Shown here: positions 14,919 through 22,975 of the stretch, in pieces | How positions within the stretch are numbered: the first letter of the stretch is position 1 | How the letters are laid out: each line of letters starts with the position of its first letter | NCBI RefSeq assembly: GCF_900168295.1 | Contig: NZ_FVZL01000025.1 | Location: forward strand, 1 to 42,492 | Direction of reading: 5' to 3' | DNA length: 42,492 nucleotides | Source: Arthrobacter sp. P2b | Lineage (GTDB): Bacteria > Actinomycetota > Actinomycetes > Actinomycetales > Micrococcaceae | Position numbers and translations under genes: made by a program | Notes under the pieces: model-generated | What the model was told of the DNA's origin: nothing | Seen by the model: only the letters and a program-made list of their open reading frames with translations | Database searches by the model: none

Positions 14919-16421
14919 TTAGGTTTCGGGATCTTCGTTGAGCGCCTTCGGCTTGCGGAGCTTGAGGAGCGGGCTGAAGATGATCAGCAGTCCAAGGCCG
15001 ATCAGGACTGCTGAAATGGGACGGCTGGTGAAGATGCTGAAGTCGCCCTGGGAGATTTCGAGGGATTCGCGCAGCGAGCGTTCCATCAGGGGGCCGAGCA
15101 CCAGGGTCAGCACCATGGGAGCCAGCGGGATGTCCAGATGCCGGAGGGCCAGGCCCAGGAGTCCGAACCCGATCATGACGAAGACATCGAAGACGCTGAA
15201 GTTGATGGTGTACGCGCCGATGACCATAAAGAGCAGGATCAGGGCGGTGAGGATGGTGGTGGGAACCCGGAGGATGGAGGTCCACAGTCCCACCAGGGGA
15301 ACATTCAGGACCAGCAGGAGCAGGTTGCCGATGAAGAGGCTGGCGATGATGGCCCACGCGATGTCGGAGTGTTCGGTGAAGAGGGTGGGTCCCGGGGTGA
15401 GGCCCTGCTGGAGGAAGGCTCCCATCAGCACCGCGATGGTGGGTGACGCCGGGATGCCCAGGGTGAACAGCGGGATCAGGGCGGCGTTGGCGTGGGAGTT
15501 GTTGGCCGTTTCCGGACCGGCGACGCCTTCGATGGCGCCCTTGCCGAGTTCGTTGCGGTAGCGGGAAAACTTCTTCTCGGCACCGTAGGAGAGCAGGGAT
15601 GACACGGAGCCGGTCATGCCCGGGATGAGTCCCAGGCCAAAGCCGATGCCGGTGCCGCGGGCCATGGCCGGGGCACTGCGGCGCCATTCCTTGCCGGTGG
15701 GAAGCAGGGAACGCAGGTTGGGGGCGTGCACGTTGGGGGTGGCGCTGCCCTTGCGGTAGGACAGCAGTTCGGACAGGCCGAAGACACCCACGATCACGGC
15801 GACGAAGCTGACGCCGTCCAGGAGCCGGTCCATGCCGAAGGTGAACCGGGGCGCGCCGGCCACGGGGTCGATTCCCACCATGGCGATCAGCAGGCCGAGC
15901 GCGCCGGAAATGACGGCCTTGACCATGGATTTGCCGGCGAGGGCCACGAGCAGGGAGATGCCCACCACCATCAGCGCGAAGAACTCGGGCGGGCCTACGA
16001 GCAGACCCAGTTCTCCCAGCGGTTTGGCGGCCGCCACCAGGCCCAGGGTGGCGATGGTGCCGCCCACGAAGGATCCGACGGCGGCGATGGTCAGTGCGGC
16101 GCCGGCCTTGCCGATCCTGGTCATGGCGTAGCCGTCGATGGTGGTAATGGCAGAGGCAGCCTCACCGGGGGTGTTCAGCAGGACGCTGGTGATGGTTCCC
16201 CCGTAGGCCGTGCCGTAGAAGATGGCGCAGAGCATGATGATCGCTCCGGTGGCGTCCAGGTTCAGGGTGAGGGGGATGAGCAGCGCGACGCCGGCTACCG
16301 GGCCGATGCCGGGCAGGACGCCGATGATCGTGCCCAGGAGGCAGCCGAGGAAGGCGAAGAGCAGGTTCTGCCAGGTCATGGCGGCCGCAAAGCCGCCCAT
16401 AAGTTCGTTGAAGATATCCAC
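14919..16421 (-). CDS. tctA: tripartite tricarboxylate transporter large permease
   Basis: 500 residues with about 11-12 membrane segments. TctA signatures are GTIIGVLPGIGPVAGVALLIP (N-terminal PGIGP motif), FYGTAYGGTITSVLLNTPGE, GLGLIPGMTGSVSSLLSYG, and SHANAALIPLFTLGIPASP. I use GTG 16421, which lies 2 bp after the tctB stop; ATG at 16400 is the alternative. The longer upstream reading into tctB is out of context. With TctB and the binding protein it forms a secondary, ion-coupled carboxylate importer. Confidence 0.93.
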   Translation of the reverse strand: MDIFNELMGGFAAAMTWQNLLFAFLGCLLGTIIGVLPGIGPVAGVALLIPLTLNLDATGAIIMLCAIFYGTAYGGTITSVLLNTPGEAASAITTIDGYAMTRIGKAGAALTIAAVGSFVGGTIATLGLVAAAKPLGELGLLVGPPEFFALMVVGISLLVALAGKSMVKAVISGALGLLIAMVGIDPVAGAPRFTFGMDRLLDGVSFVAVIVGVFGLSELLSYRKGSATPNVHAPNLRSLLPTGKEWRRSAPAMARGTGIGFGLGLIPGMTGSVSSLLSYGAEKKFSRYRNELGKGAIEGVAGPETANNSHANAALIPLFTLGIPASPTIAVLMGAFLQQGLTPGPTLFTEHSDIAWAIIASLFIGNLLLLVLNVPLVGLWTSILRVPTTILTALILLFMVIGAYTINFSVFDVFVMIGFGLLGLALRHLDIPLAPMVLTLVLGPLMERSLRESLEISQGDFSIFTSRPISAVLIGLGLLIIFSPLLKLRKPKALNEDPET

Positions 16422-16423
16422 GT

Positions 16424-16927
16424 TCAGAGTCCGATCGTGTTCAGCAGGGGGAAGGCTGAGACGGGCAGTGCCACGTTGAGGCCGTAGTTGAAGGCGTAGA
16501 AGGCGCCCACGCTGCCGGCGAGTGAGGTGATCAGGGAGGAAGGCCAGGCCCTGCCGCCGCGCAGCTTCAGGTGGTACATCAGGAAGAGGAACATGCTCAG
16601 CTGGAAGCCGAGCAGGTCCATCACGGCCGCGAGGATCACGAGGCTCACGACGACGGCAATGACCAGTGCGCGGTCCACGCCTTCGGCCGTTTCGCTCGGC
16701 CGCCGGAGCTCCTGGAGCAGCCAGACGACGGACATCGCGGCAAGGACGGCGCCCATGGCGAAGGGGAACAGGCCCGGGCCGGGGCCCAGCGACGTCCACA
16801 GGCCGAGCTCAATCGAACTGACCAGGACGTAGACGCCGACGGCGGCGAACGCGCCGATGCCGGCCAGCACAGACGGTGCCACCCGGGCAGGGCTTTCGGG
16901 TTTGGCTGTGACTGACTCCGTTGTCAT
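16424..16927 (-). CDS. tctB: tripartite tricarboxylate transporter small subunit
   Basis: 167 residues with four hydrophobic segments (about 20-40, 56-71, 87-103, 105-118), plus a last hydrophobic stretch before the C-terminus. LGPGPGLFPFAMGAVLA is the conserved TctB motif. AAGGA 4-5 bp before the ATG is the ribosome-binding site. It is the first gene of the operon running to 9734 and is divergent from the IclR gene at 17062. A CTGTCA-18-TATAGT promoter can be read on the minus strand, with the palindrome at 16971-16985 placed just downstream of the -10. Confidence 0.9.
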   Translation of the reverse strand: MTTESVTAKPESPARVAPSVLAGIGAFAAVGVYVLVSSIELGLWTSLGPGPGLFPFAMGAVLAAMSVVWLLQELRRPSETAEGVDRALVIAVVVSLVILAAVMDLLGFQLSMFLFLMYHLKLRGGRAWPSSLITSLAGSVGAFYAFNYGLNVALPVSAFPLLNTIGL

Positions 16928-16970
16928 GGATTCCTTCTCACTGTGCGTGCTTTCACTCCGCGTTGCGGTA

Positions 16971-16985
16971 TTTCACAGAATGAAA
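16971..16985. promoter_or_regulatory. operator candidate at the tctB promoter
   Basis: TTTCACAGAATGAAA is an inverted repeat (TTTCA-5-TGAAA). It overlaps the expected transcription start of tctB. A near copy is at 17045-17059. The IclR protein encoded next door is the likely ligand-responsive binder. Confidence 0.6.
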
Positions 16986-17008
16986 CTATATTGCGTACAG
17001 AGAAATAG

Positions 17009-17032
17009 TGACAGCAGACACACCTGCTGTCA
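17009..17032. promoter_or_regulatory. 24-bp perfect inverted repeat between tctB and iclR
   Basis: TGACAGCAG (17009-17017) and CTGCTGTCA (17024-17032) are perfect arms with a 6-nt centre. The sequence is unrelated to the TTTCA-type sites on either side, so it may bind a second regulator or form a cruciform/hairpin in the iclR leader. Confidence 0.55.
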
Positions 17033-17044
17033 AGCGCAAGGAAC

Positions 17045-17059
17045 TTACATAGAATGAAA
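17045..17059. promoter_or_regulatory. second TTTCA-type operator candidate, at the iclR start
   Basis: TTACATAGAATGAAA matches the site at 16971-16985 in 13 of 15 positions and ends 2 bp before ATG 17062. Binding here would block translation initiation or transcription of iclR, which suggests autoregulation. Confidence 0.5.
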
Positions 17060-17061
17060 GA

Positions 17062-17862
17062 ATGGCGATGACGACATCAACGGAACCCGCGGCTGAGGAG
17101 GGCCCCAAGGCCTCCAACATGCGCTCCCTCTCCAGGGCCCTGGAGGTTTTCGCGGAACTCCAGCGGGCCGAGCGCCCGCAGCGCCTCAGTGATCTTGCCA
17201 AGACCTGCGGCATGAGCCTCCCGACAACCCTGAGAATCCTGCGCGTGCTTCAGGATTTCGGCATGGTCAGCCAGACGGACAAGTCCTACCGGATTGGGCC
17301 GGCCGTGCTGCCGGCCGCGAGGAGTTTCCTGGAAAACGATCCACTCGTGGTCGCGGCCCGTCCCATCCTGCAGCAGGTTGCCTCGCAGACCGGACTGACG
17401 GCGTCGCTGTACACGCGGCTGGGTTTCGAGCGCATCCTGGTGGCACGCGTGGATGGCGAAGCGCCCCTGCGTTATGACCTTCCGCTGGGCAAGCGCCTGC
17501 CCCTCACACTGGGGGCCGCGGGCAAGATCCTGCTGGCTTTATTGTCCGATGACGAGCTTCAGCAGGTGGTACGGGCGGCTGTTGCGGCAGGCCAGGAGGA
17601 CCCGGACCTCACGGCAGCCGAGCTTCGCTCAAGGCTGCCGGAGCCCGGGGCCGAGTACGCGTACTCCGCTGATGAGCGCGCCACGGGAGTGCTCTCGGTG
17701 GCGGTTGCCGTGCCCAACAGGACAGGGCGGCCCCCGAGCGAGTCGATTTCGCTGACCAGTCCCGTCGAGGCAGCCAGCGAAGCAACACTGAAGGCCGGAG
17801 TTCCGGAACTGCGGCGTGCCGCAAGCCGGCTTTCCGAGCTGCTCGAGGGTTCGGTGTACTGA
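17062..17862 (+). CDS. IclR family transcriptional regulator of the tct operon
   Basis: 266 residues. The winged helix-turn-helix is at about 20-85 (RPQRLSDLAKTCGMSLPTTL, LRVLQDFGMVSQ). The effector domain follows: GLTASLYTRLGFERILVARVDGE, then LGKRLPLTLGAAGKILLAL, typical of IclR. The C-terminal part (EYAYSADERATGVLSVAVAV) has the conserved effector-pocket order. Two starts are possible, ATG 17062 and ATG 17068. No Shine-Dalgarno is present at the usual distance, and an operator-like site ends 2 bp upstream. Divergent orientation makes it the probable regulator of the carboxylate uptake operon. Confidence 0.92.
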   Translation: MAMTTSTEPAAEEGPKASNMRSLSRALEVFAELQRAERPQRLSDLAKTCGMSLPTTLRILRVLQDFGMVSQTDKSYRIGPAVLPAARSFLENDPLVVAARPILQQVASQTGLTASLYTRLGFERILVARVDGEAPLRYDLPLGKRLPLTLGAAGKILLALLSDDELQQVVRAAVAAGQEDPDLTAAELRSRLPEPGAEYAYSADERATGVLSVAVAVPNRTGRPPSESISLTSPVEAASEATLKAGVPELRRAASRLSELLEGSVY

Positions 17863-17953
17863 GCGGCAAGATCATGGGCACCGAACGCCTGCTGAAAGCG
17901 TCTCGATGGTGGTTTCCGCGCAGCCGGGCGTTCAAACTGTCGGAGGCCCAGCC

Positions 17954-17959
17954 TAGACT
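17954..17959 (+). promoter_or_regulatory. -10 box for a probably leaderless gene
   Basis: TAGACT lies 7 bp before ATG 17967 and no Shine-Dalgarno is present, the geometry of leaderless actinobacterial transcripts. Confidence 0.4.
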
Positions 17960-17966
17960 TTCTGGC

Positions 17967-18215
17967 ATGAGCGAAAACAAGGAAACCATCGGCAGCTCTA
18001 CGCCTGAACCGGACGCAGGCCTCAACCGGGACCCGGAAGATTGGGTGACGGGAGATGAACCCATGACCGCGGCGCAGCGGAGCTACCTGGACACCCTGGC
18101 GCGGGAGGCCGGGGAAGAGCTCCCGGCGGACCTCAGCAAAGCGGAAGCGTCCAAGCACATCGACAGGCTGCAGCAGCGCAGCGGCCGTGTAACCGGAAAC
18201 GGGCCCGGCAGCTAG
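17967..18215 (+). CDS. DUF3072 domain-containing protein
   Basis: 82 residues, hydrophilic. The core DPEDWVTGDEPMTAAQRSYL, then DTLAREAGEELP and KAEASKHIDRLQ, is the DUF3072 domain, a short helical unit of unknown function that is widespread in actinomycetes. I start at ATG 17967 because the upstream in-frame ATG (17874) adds a basic non-conserved 31 residues and a -10 box sits between the two. The gene is followed by a hairpin and the convergent gene at 18247. Confidence 0.85.
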   Translation: MSENKETIGSSTPEPDAGLNRDPEDWVTGDEPMTAAQRSYLDTLAREAGEELPADLSKAEASKHIDRLQQRSGRVTGNGPGS

Positions 18216-18230
18216 CAGCGCCGGACCCGT
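18199..18230. terminator. hairpin between convergent genes
   Basis: ACGGGCCCGGC (18199-18209) pairs with GCCGGACCCGT (18220-18230) with one mismatch and a 10-nt loop. It covers the stop codon of the DUF3072 gene and ends 17 bp before the end of the minus-strand gene. Confidence 0.45.
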
Positions 18231-18246
18231 CTCAAGGAAAAGGTGG

Positions 18247-18456
18247 CTACCAGGCCTGGTGTTCGCGCGTCAGGCCGAAGGGGACCGTCTCGCTCAGGGC
18301 CACCGTGAACTTGTCCGCGCCGTGCCGCGTTACAAGGATGCCGTGGCGCTTCTCAGCGAGGGCGTGGGCCTTGGCGGCGGTGACAGCGGCGTCGAGCTCG
18401 CTGTCCATGCTTGCGCGGTCTGCGACGGTCAAGGTCAGAGGAAAATTGGCGGTCAT
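18247..18456 (-). CDS. small hypothetical protein
   Basis: 69 residues, no family recognised. It shows MTANFPLTLTVADRASMDSE, a helical AAVTAAKAHALAEKRHGILV, and VTRHGADKFTVALSETVPFG; a mixed alpha/beta fold of a small soluble protein is likely. AAGG lies about 10 bp upstream of the ATG. It is convergent with the DUF3072 gene. Composition and codon use look like those of the neighbouring genes. Confidence 0.65.
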   Translation of the reverse strand: MTANFPLTLTVADRASMDSELDAAVTAAKAHALAEKRHGILVTRHGADKFTVALSETVPFGLTREHQAW

Positions 18457-18729
18457 GGGTCTAGCCTTAGTGTTTTAGGGGTGGGACAAACGCCGTTCCG
18501 CTCCCCCAAGCTACCGACGCGGCAGGGCATCTTACTGCCCAGTTCATAATGCCCTAGCATGGCCCCGCCAGCAACTTGAAAAATCAAGTAATAAAGAAGC
18601 GCAGGTCAGCGGCGTGCGCTCCTGTCAGCGGGCACAGCAATTACGGGCCCCGAGGGGTGGTCACTTAGAGTTGATGGGGAGTGGAAGCTGTTTTTAAACG
18701 CCTCCAATGCCCCGGAGAAGCCTCCCGGC
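18457..18729. other. 273-bp intergenic region with an AT-rich palindrome
   Basis: No gene is supported here. ACTTGA-AAAA-TCAAGT (18574-18589) is a perfect 6-bp inverted repeat in an unusually AT-rich stretch that runs to about 18596. It may be a regulator site for the mannosyltransferase genes or for the divergent small gene. Confidence 0.4.
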
Positions 18730-20097
18730 ATGACCCGTGCACCACTGCGCAACGACCTGTCTGTGCAACGACCTGACAAGGATTCCGCCATTTCCACCGA
18801 CGCTTTCTTCGGCAATCTCACCCGGATCCGCAACGTCATCCTCCCGGCACCGGTACGCGACCGGCTGAACACCGGCCGCGGCCTCCTGGGCGGGTTCATC
18901 GTGGTGCACCTTGTTTTCCTGGTCTTCGCCGCCTCGCACTCCCTCCGCGGTGAGGCGTTCAGCGATACCTTCATCTACCGCGACTGGGCCATGGCCGGCT
19001 TCGACGACGCCAACCTCACCGGCGGCCCCAGCCCCTGGGTCTACCCCATCCTCGCGCTCATCCCCATGGCCATCGCCGGCATCGCCGGGCCCGGACCGTT
19101 CTTCTTCCTCTGGGTCCTGATGACCAGCCTCCTCAACGGCTGGGCCTTGCTCAAACTGACCGAACGCGGCCGCACCAAAGAGGCCATCCCCGCTGGCTGG
19201 TGGTGGCTTGTCTTCACCTTCATGATGGGCTGGCTGGGTTTCGCCCGGGTGGACGGCCTCACCGCCCCGCTGGTGCTGGTGGCCCTCGCCTACGGCGTGC
19301 ACCGTCCCTTCATCGCGTCCGTCCTGCTGGCCATCGGCACCTGGGTGAAGGTCTGGCCGGCCGCCGTGATGCTGGCCCTGTTCGCCGTGCTGAAGAACAG
19401 GCTCCAGGTGGTGCTGGCAGGAATCGCGACGACGGCGGGCGTCGTTGCGCTTGCCGCGGCGGTGGGCAGTGTCCCCAAGCTGCTGAACTTCCTCACCCAG
19501 CAGGGTGACCGCGGCATGCAGCTCGAAGCCACCTTCACCACCCCGTGGCTTTGGCTGTCCGTCCTGAACATCGGTGATTCGCGGATGTACATGAACACGG
19601 ACATCAACTCCATGCAGGTGGACGGCCCCGGTACCGCGGTGATGTCCGTCCTCATGCAGCCCCTCCTGGTCCTCGCCGCACTCCTGGTGGCCGGCCTGAC
19701 GTTCTGGGCCCTGCATAACGGAAAAGCCAGCGGCGGCGTGGACCGCACCGAACTCCTCCTGGCCGGCGCCCTCACGCTTGCCACGGCATTTGTGGTCTTC
19801 AACAAGGTGGGCTCCCCGCAGTTCATGGTGTGGCTCGCCCCCGCCGTCGCGGTCGGACTGGCGCACAGCTGGCGGGAGTGGCGCGTCCCGGCCGCCATGC
19901 TGATCGTCATCGCCGTCGCAACGTACTTCATCTACCCGCTGTTCTACGACGCCCTTAGCCACAACAACCCGTGGATGGCCCTGGTGCTGACCATCAGGAA
20001 CGTCCTCCTGGTGGTCCTGTTCCTCTGGAGCGTCCGCCGGCTGTATTCGCTGGGCAAGAAGACACCGGCGGCAACCCCCGCGCTCAAGGAGTCCTGA
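18730..20097 (+). CDS. GT87/DUF2029-type polyprenol-phosphate mannosyltransferase-like membrane protein
   Basis: 455 residues with about 10 membrane helices. GT-C-type features are an early FSDTFIYRDWAMAGFDDANL with acidic residues on the outer loop, PWVYPIL, FARVDGLTAPL, WVKVWPAAV, and RGMQLEATFTTPWLW, then FNKVGSPQFMVWLAP. Such enzymes use a polyprenyl-phosphate sugar, usually mannose, to build cell-wall glycans outside the membrane. The next gene is a tandem paralogue. The 30-residue cytosolic start has weak translation signals. Sugar and acceptor cannot be read from the sequence. Confidence 0.85.
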   Translation: MTRAPLRNDLSVQRPDKDSAISTDAFFGNLTRIRNVILPAPVRDRLNTGRGLLGGFIVVHLVFLVFAASHSLRGEAFSDTFIYRDWAMAGFDDANLTGGPSPWVYPILALIPMAIAGIAGPGPFFFLWVLMTSLLNGWALLKLTERGRTKEAIPAGWWWLVFTFMMGWLGFARVDGLTAPLVLVALAYGVHRPFIASVLLAIGTWVKVWPAAVMLALFAVLKNRLQVVLAGIATTAGVVALAAAVGSVPKLLNFLTQQGDRGMQLEATFTTPWLWLSVLNIGDSRMYMNTDINSMQVDGPGTAVMSVLMQPLLVLAALLVAGLTFWALHNGKASGGVDRTELLLAGALTLATAFVVFNKVGSPQFMVWLAPAVAVGLAHSWREWRVPAAMLIVIAVATYFIYPLFYDALSHNNPWMALVLTIRNVLLVVLFLWSVRRLYSLGKKTPAATPALKES

Positions 20098-20098
20098 C

Positions 20099-21382
20099 AT
20101 TTCCACGAGGTTCTTTGACCGCCTGGTCAGCATCCGCAGCAGGGTCCTTCCCGCAAAGGTGGTGGACTGGTTCGCCCGCCCTTCCAGCGTGTGGTGGGGC
20201 TTCGCCGTCGTCCATCTCTACTTCCTGGGCTGGATGGCGTCCTTCTTCCTGCACGGCGATACTTTCAGCGACACCGAGCAGTACCGCCAGTGGGCCATGG
20301 ACGGCTACAACCCCGCGGACCTCGACGGCAAAATCAGCCCCTGGGTCTACCCCGTCCTGGCGCAGATCCCCATCTTCCTCGCGAACATCGCAGGGCCAAG
20401 CCTCTACCTCCTGGTCTGGTTCCTGCTCATCGCAGCCCTCAACGCCGTCGGGCTTTCCTACCTCACCCGCGGACGGCGGAAGGCCAGCGGAATCGCTCCG
20501 GCCTGGTGGTGGCTCTTTTTCACCGTTTTTATGGGCTACCTCAGCTTCGCCCGCGTGGAAGGCATCACCGCCCCCATCGTGCTGATCGCGCTGCTCTACG
20601 CGGCGGAGCGGCCCGTGGTGGCGGGCATCCTGCTGAGCATGGCCACGTGGATCAAGGTCTGGCCGGCGGCCGTGCTGGCACCCATCGTGATCGCCAGCCA
20701 CAAACGGATCCAGGTTGTCCTGTCCGGCGTCGCCGTCACGGCCGTCGTGGCCCTGGGGACCTGGCTTTCCGGCGGCCTGCCCCACATCATGGACTTCCTC
20801 ACCAACCAAGGCGAGCGCGGCATGCAGCTGGAGGCCACCTTCTCCACGCCGTGGGTCTGGCTGAGCGTCTTCAACCTTGCCGGCTCCAAAATGGCGGACA
20901 ACACGGCCATCAACTCCACGGAGGTGTACGGCCCGGGAGCCGGCACAGCGGCGTTCCTGATGCAGCCGCTGCTCATCCTCGCCGCAGTGGGGGCCGCCAT
21001 CCTGCTGGTCCGCGCCATGAAGCGCGGCGCCGAACGTGAGGAACTGTTCCTTGAGGGTTCCCTCATGATGGTCACCGCGTTCATCGTCTTCAACAAGGTG
21101 GGCTCGCCGCAGTTCATCATCTGGCTTGCGCCGGTGATCATTGCTGGCCTCACGCACGACTGGGAGCGCTGGAAGGTGCCGGCAGCCCTGCTGATGGGCA
21201 TCGCCATGACCACCTTCGTGATCTATCCGCTGTTCTACACGCCGCTCATCCATGCGCACCCCGTGATGGCGGCCATCCTGACCACCCGAAACGTGCTCCT
21301 GGTGGTGCTGCTCTGGTGGTCCGTGAAGCGGACGGCCGAGCTCGGCCGGAAGACGCCGTCGCCGGTGACCGCGGGTGCGTAG
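20099..21382 (+). CDS. GT87/DUF2029-type mannosyltransferase-like membrane protein, tandem paralogue with ATT start
   Basis: 427 residues if started at ATT 20099. AAGGAG (20086-20091) lies exactly 7 bp before that ATT, and the first residues (I-STRFFDRLVSIR) align with ISTDAFFGNLTRIR of the upstream paralogue. No ATG, GTG or TTG occurs in this frame before GTG 20159, which would remove 20 conserved residues. The rest mirrors the upstream gene: FSDTEQYRQWAMDGYNPADL, PWVYPVL, FARVEGITAPIVL, WIKVWPAAV, RGMQLEATFSTPWVW, FNKVGSPQFIIWLAP. The two probably form two units of one glycan-building step or a heterodimer. Its stop codon abuts the convergent gene's stop. Confidence 0.85.
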   Translation: MSTRFFDRLVSIRSRVLPAKVVDWFARPSSVWWGFAVVHLYFLGWMASFFLHGDTFSDTEQYRQWAMDGYNPADLDGKISPWVYPVLAQIPIFLANIAGPSLYLLVWFLLIAALNAVGLSYLTRGRRKASGIAPAWWWLFFTVFMGYLSFARVEGITAPIVLIALLYAAERPVVAGILLSMATWIKVWPAAVLAPIVIASHKRIQVVLSGVAVTAVVALGTWLSGGLPHIMDFLTNQGERGMQLEATFSTPWVWLSVFNLAGSKMADNTAINSTEVYGPGAGTAAFLMQPLLILAAVGAAILLVRAMKRGAEREELFLEGSLMMVTAFIVFNKVGSPQFIIWLAPVIIAGLTHDWERWKVPAALLMGIAMTTFVIYPLFYTPLIHAHPVMAAILTTRNVLLVVLLWWSVKRTAELGRKTPSPVTAGA

Positions 21383-22975
21383 CTAGCGGTTGCCCGCGTT
21401 CTGCAGGCCGTGCCGCCGCTCCAGGACCCAGCGCCAGCCGCGCTTCGCCAGGTCCAGCGGCCTGCCCTCGATCAGCAGCTTCCGTGTATGCACATCGAGG
21501 AATAGAAGGTAGAACGTGAAGGCAAGGGCCGTCACGAACGCCAGGGACGACGCATCAATGGGCAGCTCCACGAAGGACCACACGGAGAGCTGGTCCTGCG
21601 CGCCGAACACCACAAAGAACGTGACGCCCACGTACAGGGACCGGATCTGCCAGTCGTCCCGGATCCCGGTAACGGCCAGGAACGGCAGGAACCACAGGAT
21701 GTACCAGGGCTGGATTATGGGCGAGAGCATCACGACGGCGGTGAACGCCAGCGCCATCCGGCGCACCGCCCGTGAATAGTCGCCGCGGAACATCAGCAGC
21801 AGCACCAGCGCGATGGCGGCCCACTTCATGCCGGTCCGCAGCCAGGTGGCGAGTGTTCCGCCCGGGAGGCCCAGCGCGTTGGCGAGCATTTCCACCTGTT
21901 GGCCGAGGAAGCCTGAGGGCGAATAGCCTGTGTAGCCGGGGGTGGGGTCCATGATGGCCCAGGTCCAGCCGATCCCCAGGTTGTAGGGGATACCGCTCAG
22001 GAGCAGCACGCCGAAGCTGATGCCCGCCGTCGCGCCCCACATCAGGAACTTGCGCGGCCACGACGCGGAGGCACCTGCCCACATCACCCCGATGAACGGC
22101 AGCAGCAGCACGGTGATCGGCTTGATGCCGATGGACGCGGTGACCAGGAGGATGCCCAGCAGGTAGCGGCGCGTGGCGGCGAAGTAGGCGCCGGCCACGG
22201 CGAGGCCCACCATCAGGGCATCGTTGTGGGCGCTGGCGATGAAGCTGATCAGGAACAACGGATTGGCAACGGCGATCCACAGCGCCCGCGCGCCATTGAT
22301 GCCGTGCAGCTCCGCAAGCTTGGGCACGTAGATAACGCACAGCAGCACGCCGACGCCGGCCAGCAGGCGGAAGAGCAGGACGGACACGTCCGGCTGGGCT
22401 CCGGTCAGCCCCACCACGCCGCGTGCCAGCCACAGGAAGTACGGGCCGTACGGCGTCCGGTTTTCCGCCCAGGCCGGATCGGCACCGAGGGCAAACCAGT
22501 TGTTGAGCGTGGAGATGCCCACCTCGTAGGGATTCTGGCCCTCCATCACCAGCCGGCCCTGCCCCGTGTACGCGTACACGTCCCGGGAGAACACTGGCAC
22601 GCAGAAGAGCAGTGGCAGGGACCAGGCAGAGATGGCGATCACCACGGAACGCAGCGAATTTTTTCCCCAGTCCGCAAGCCGTTGCCCCAGCCGCAGCCAG
22701 GACCGCATCAGAACCATGGCGCCAACGGTCAGCAGGATGGTGGAGACGGTGACGCCCCAGCCTTCGGTGCGGAGCGCGATGACCACCGGCTGGCGGATCA
22801 TGGGTGAACCGTTGGCTATCCAGCCGGTTCCGATGGAACCGACAAACATCATGAGGGAGCCAACAAAACCCTCAATGGTGGCGAGGTAGGCGTGGCCTTT
22901 TGCCGGGCCGGAGGCCTTGACGGGCGCGCCAGGCCTGCTCTCCGAAGTCCCGAGGTGTGACCCGCCTGCCGTCAT
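21383..22975 (-). CDS. MptB-like polyprenol-phosphomannose-dependent alpha-mannosyltransferase
   Basis: 530 residues, 12-13 hydrophobic segments. SRDVYAYTGQGRLVMEGQNP and PYEVGIS, with PYGPYFLWLARGVV, are the acceptor/donor loop motifs of the MptA/MptB GT-C family that extends the mannan core of lipomannan/lipoarabinomannan-type glycolipids in actinomycetes. SAHNDALMVGLAVAGAYFA and SIGIKPITVLLLPF follow. It is convergent with the two GT87-like genes, which fits a shared cell-envelope mannan theme, and the TAG codons of both sides touch (TAGCTA at 21380-21385). Exact product specificity is inferred from the family. Confidence 0.87.
   Translation of the reverse strand: MTAGGSHLGTSESRPGAPVKASGPAKGHAYLATIEGFVGSLMMFVGSIGTGWIANGSPMIRQPVVIALRTEGWGVTVSTILLTVGAMVLMRSWLRLGQRLADWGKNSLRSVVIAISAWSLPLLFCVPVFSRDVYAYTGQGRLVMEGQNPYEVGISTLNNWFALGADPAWAENRTPYGPYFLWLARGVVGLTGAQPDVSVLLFRLLAGVGVLLCVIYVPKLAELHGINGARALWIAVANPLFLISFIASAHNDALMVGLAVAGAYFAATRRYLLGILLVTASIGIKPITVLLLPFIGVMWAGASASWPRKFLMWGATAGISFGVLLLSGIPYNLGIGWTWAIMDPTPGYTGYSPSGFLGQQVEMLANALGLPGGTLATWLRTGMKWAAIALVLLLMFRGDYSRAVRRMALAFTAVVMLSPIIQPWYILWFLPFLAVTGIRDDWQIRSLYVGVTFFVVFGAQDQLSVWSFVELPIDASSLAFVTALAFTFYLLFLDVHTRKLLIEGRPLDLAKRGWRWVLERRHGLQNAGNR

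Noticed and set aside
18694..20133. 479-codon minus-strand reading frame
   Set aside because: Antisense to the first GT87-like gene and without hydrophobic or domain patterns.
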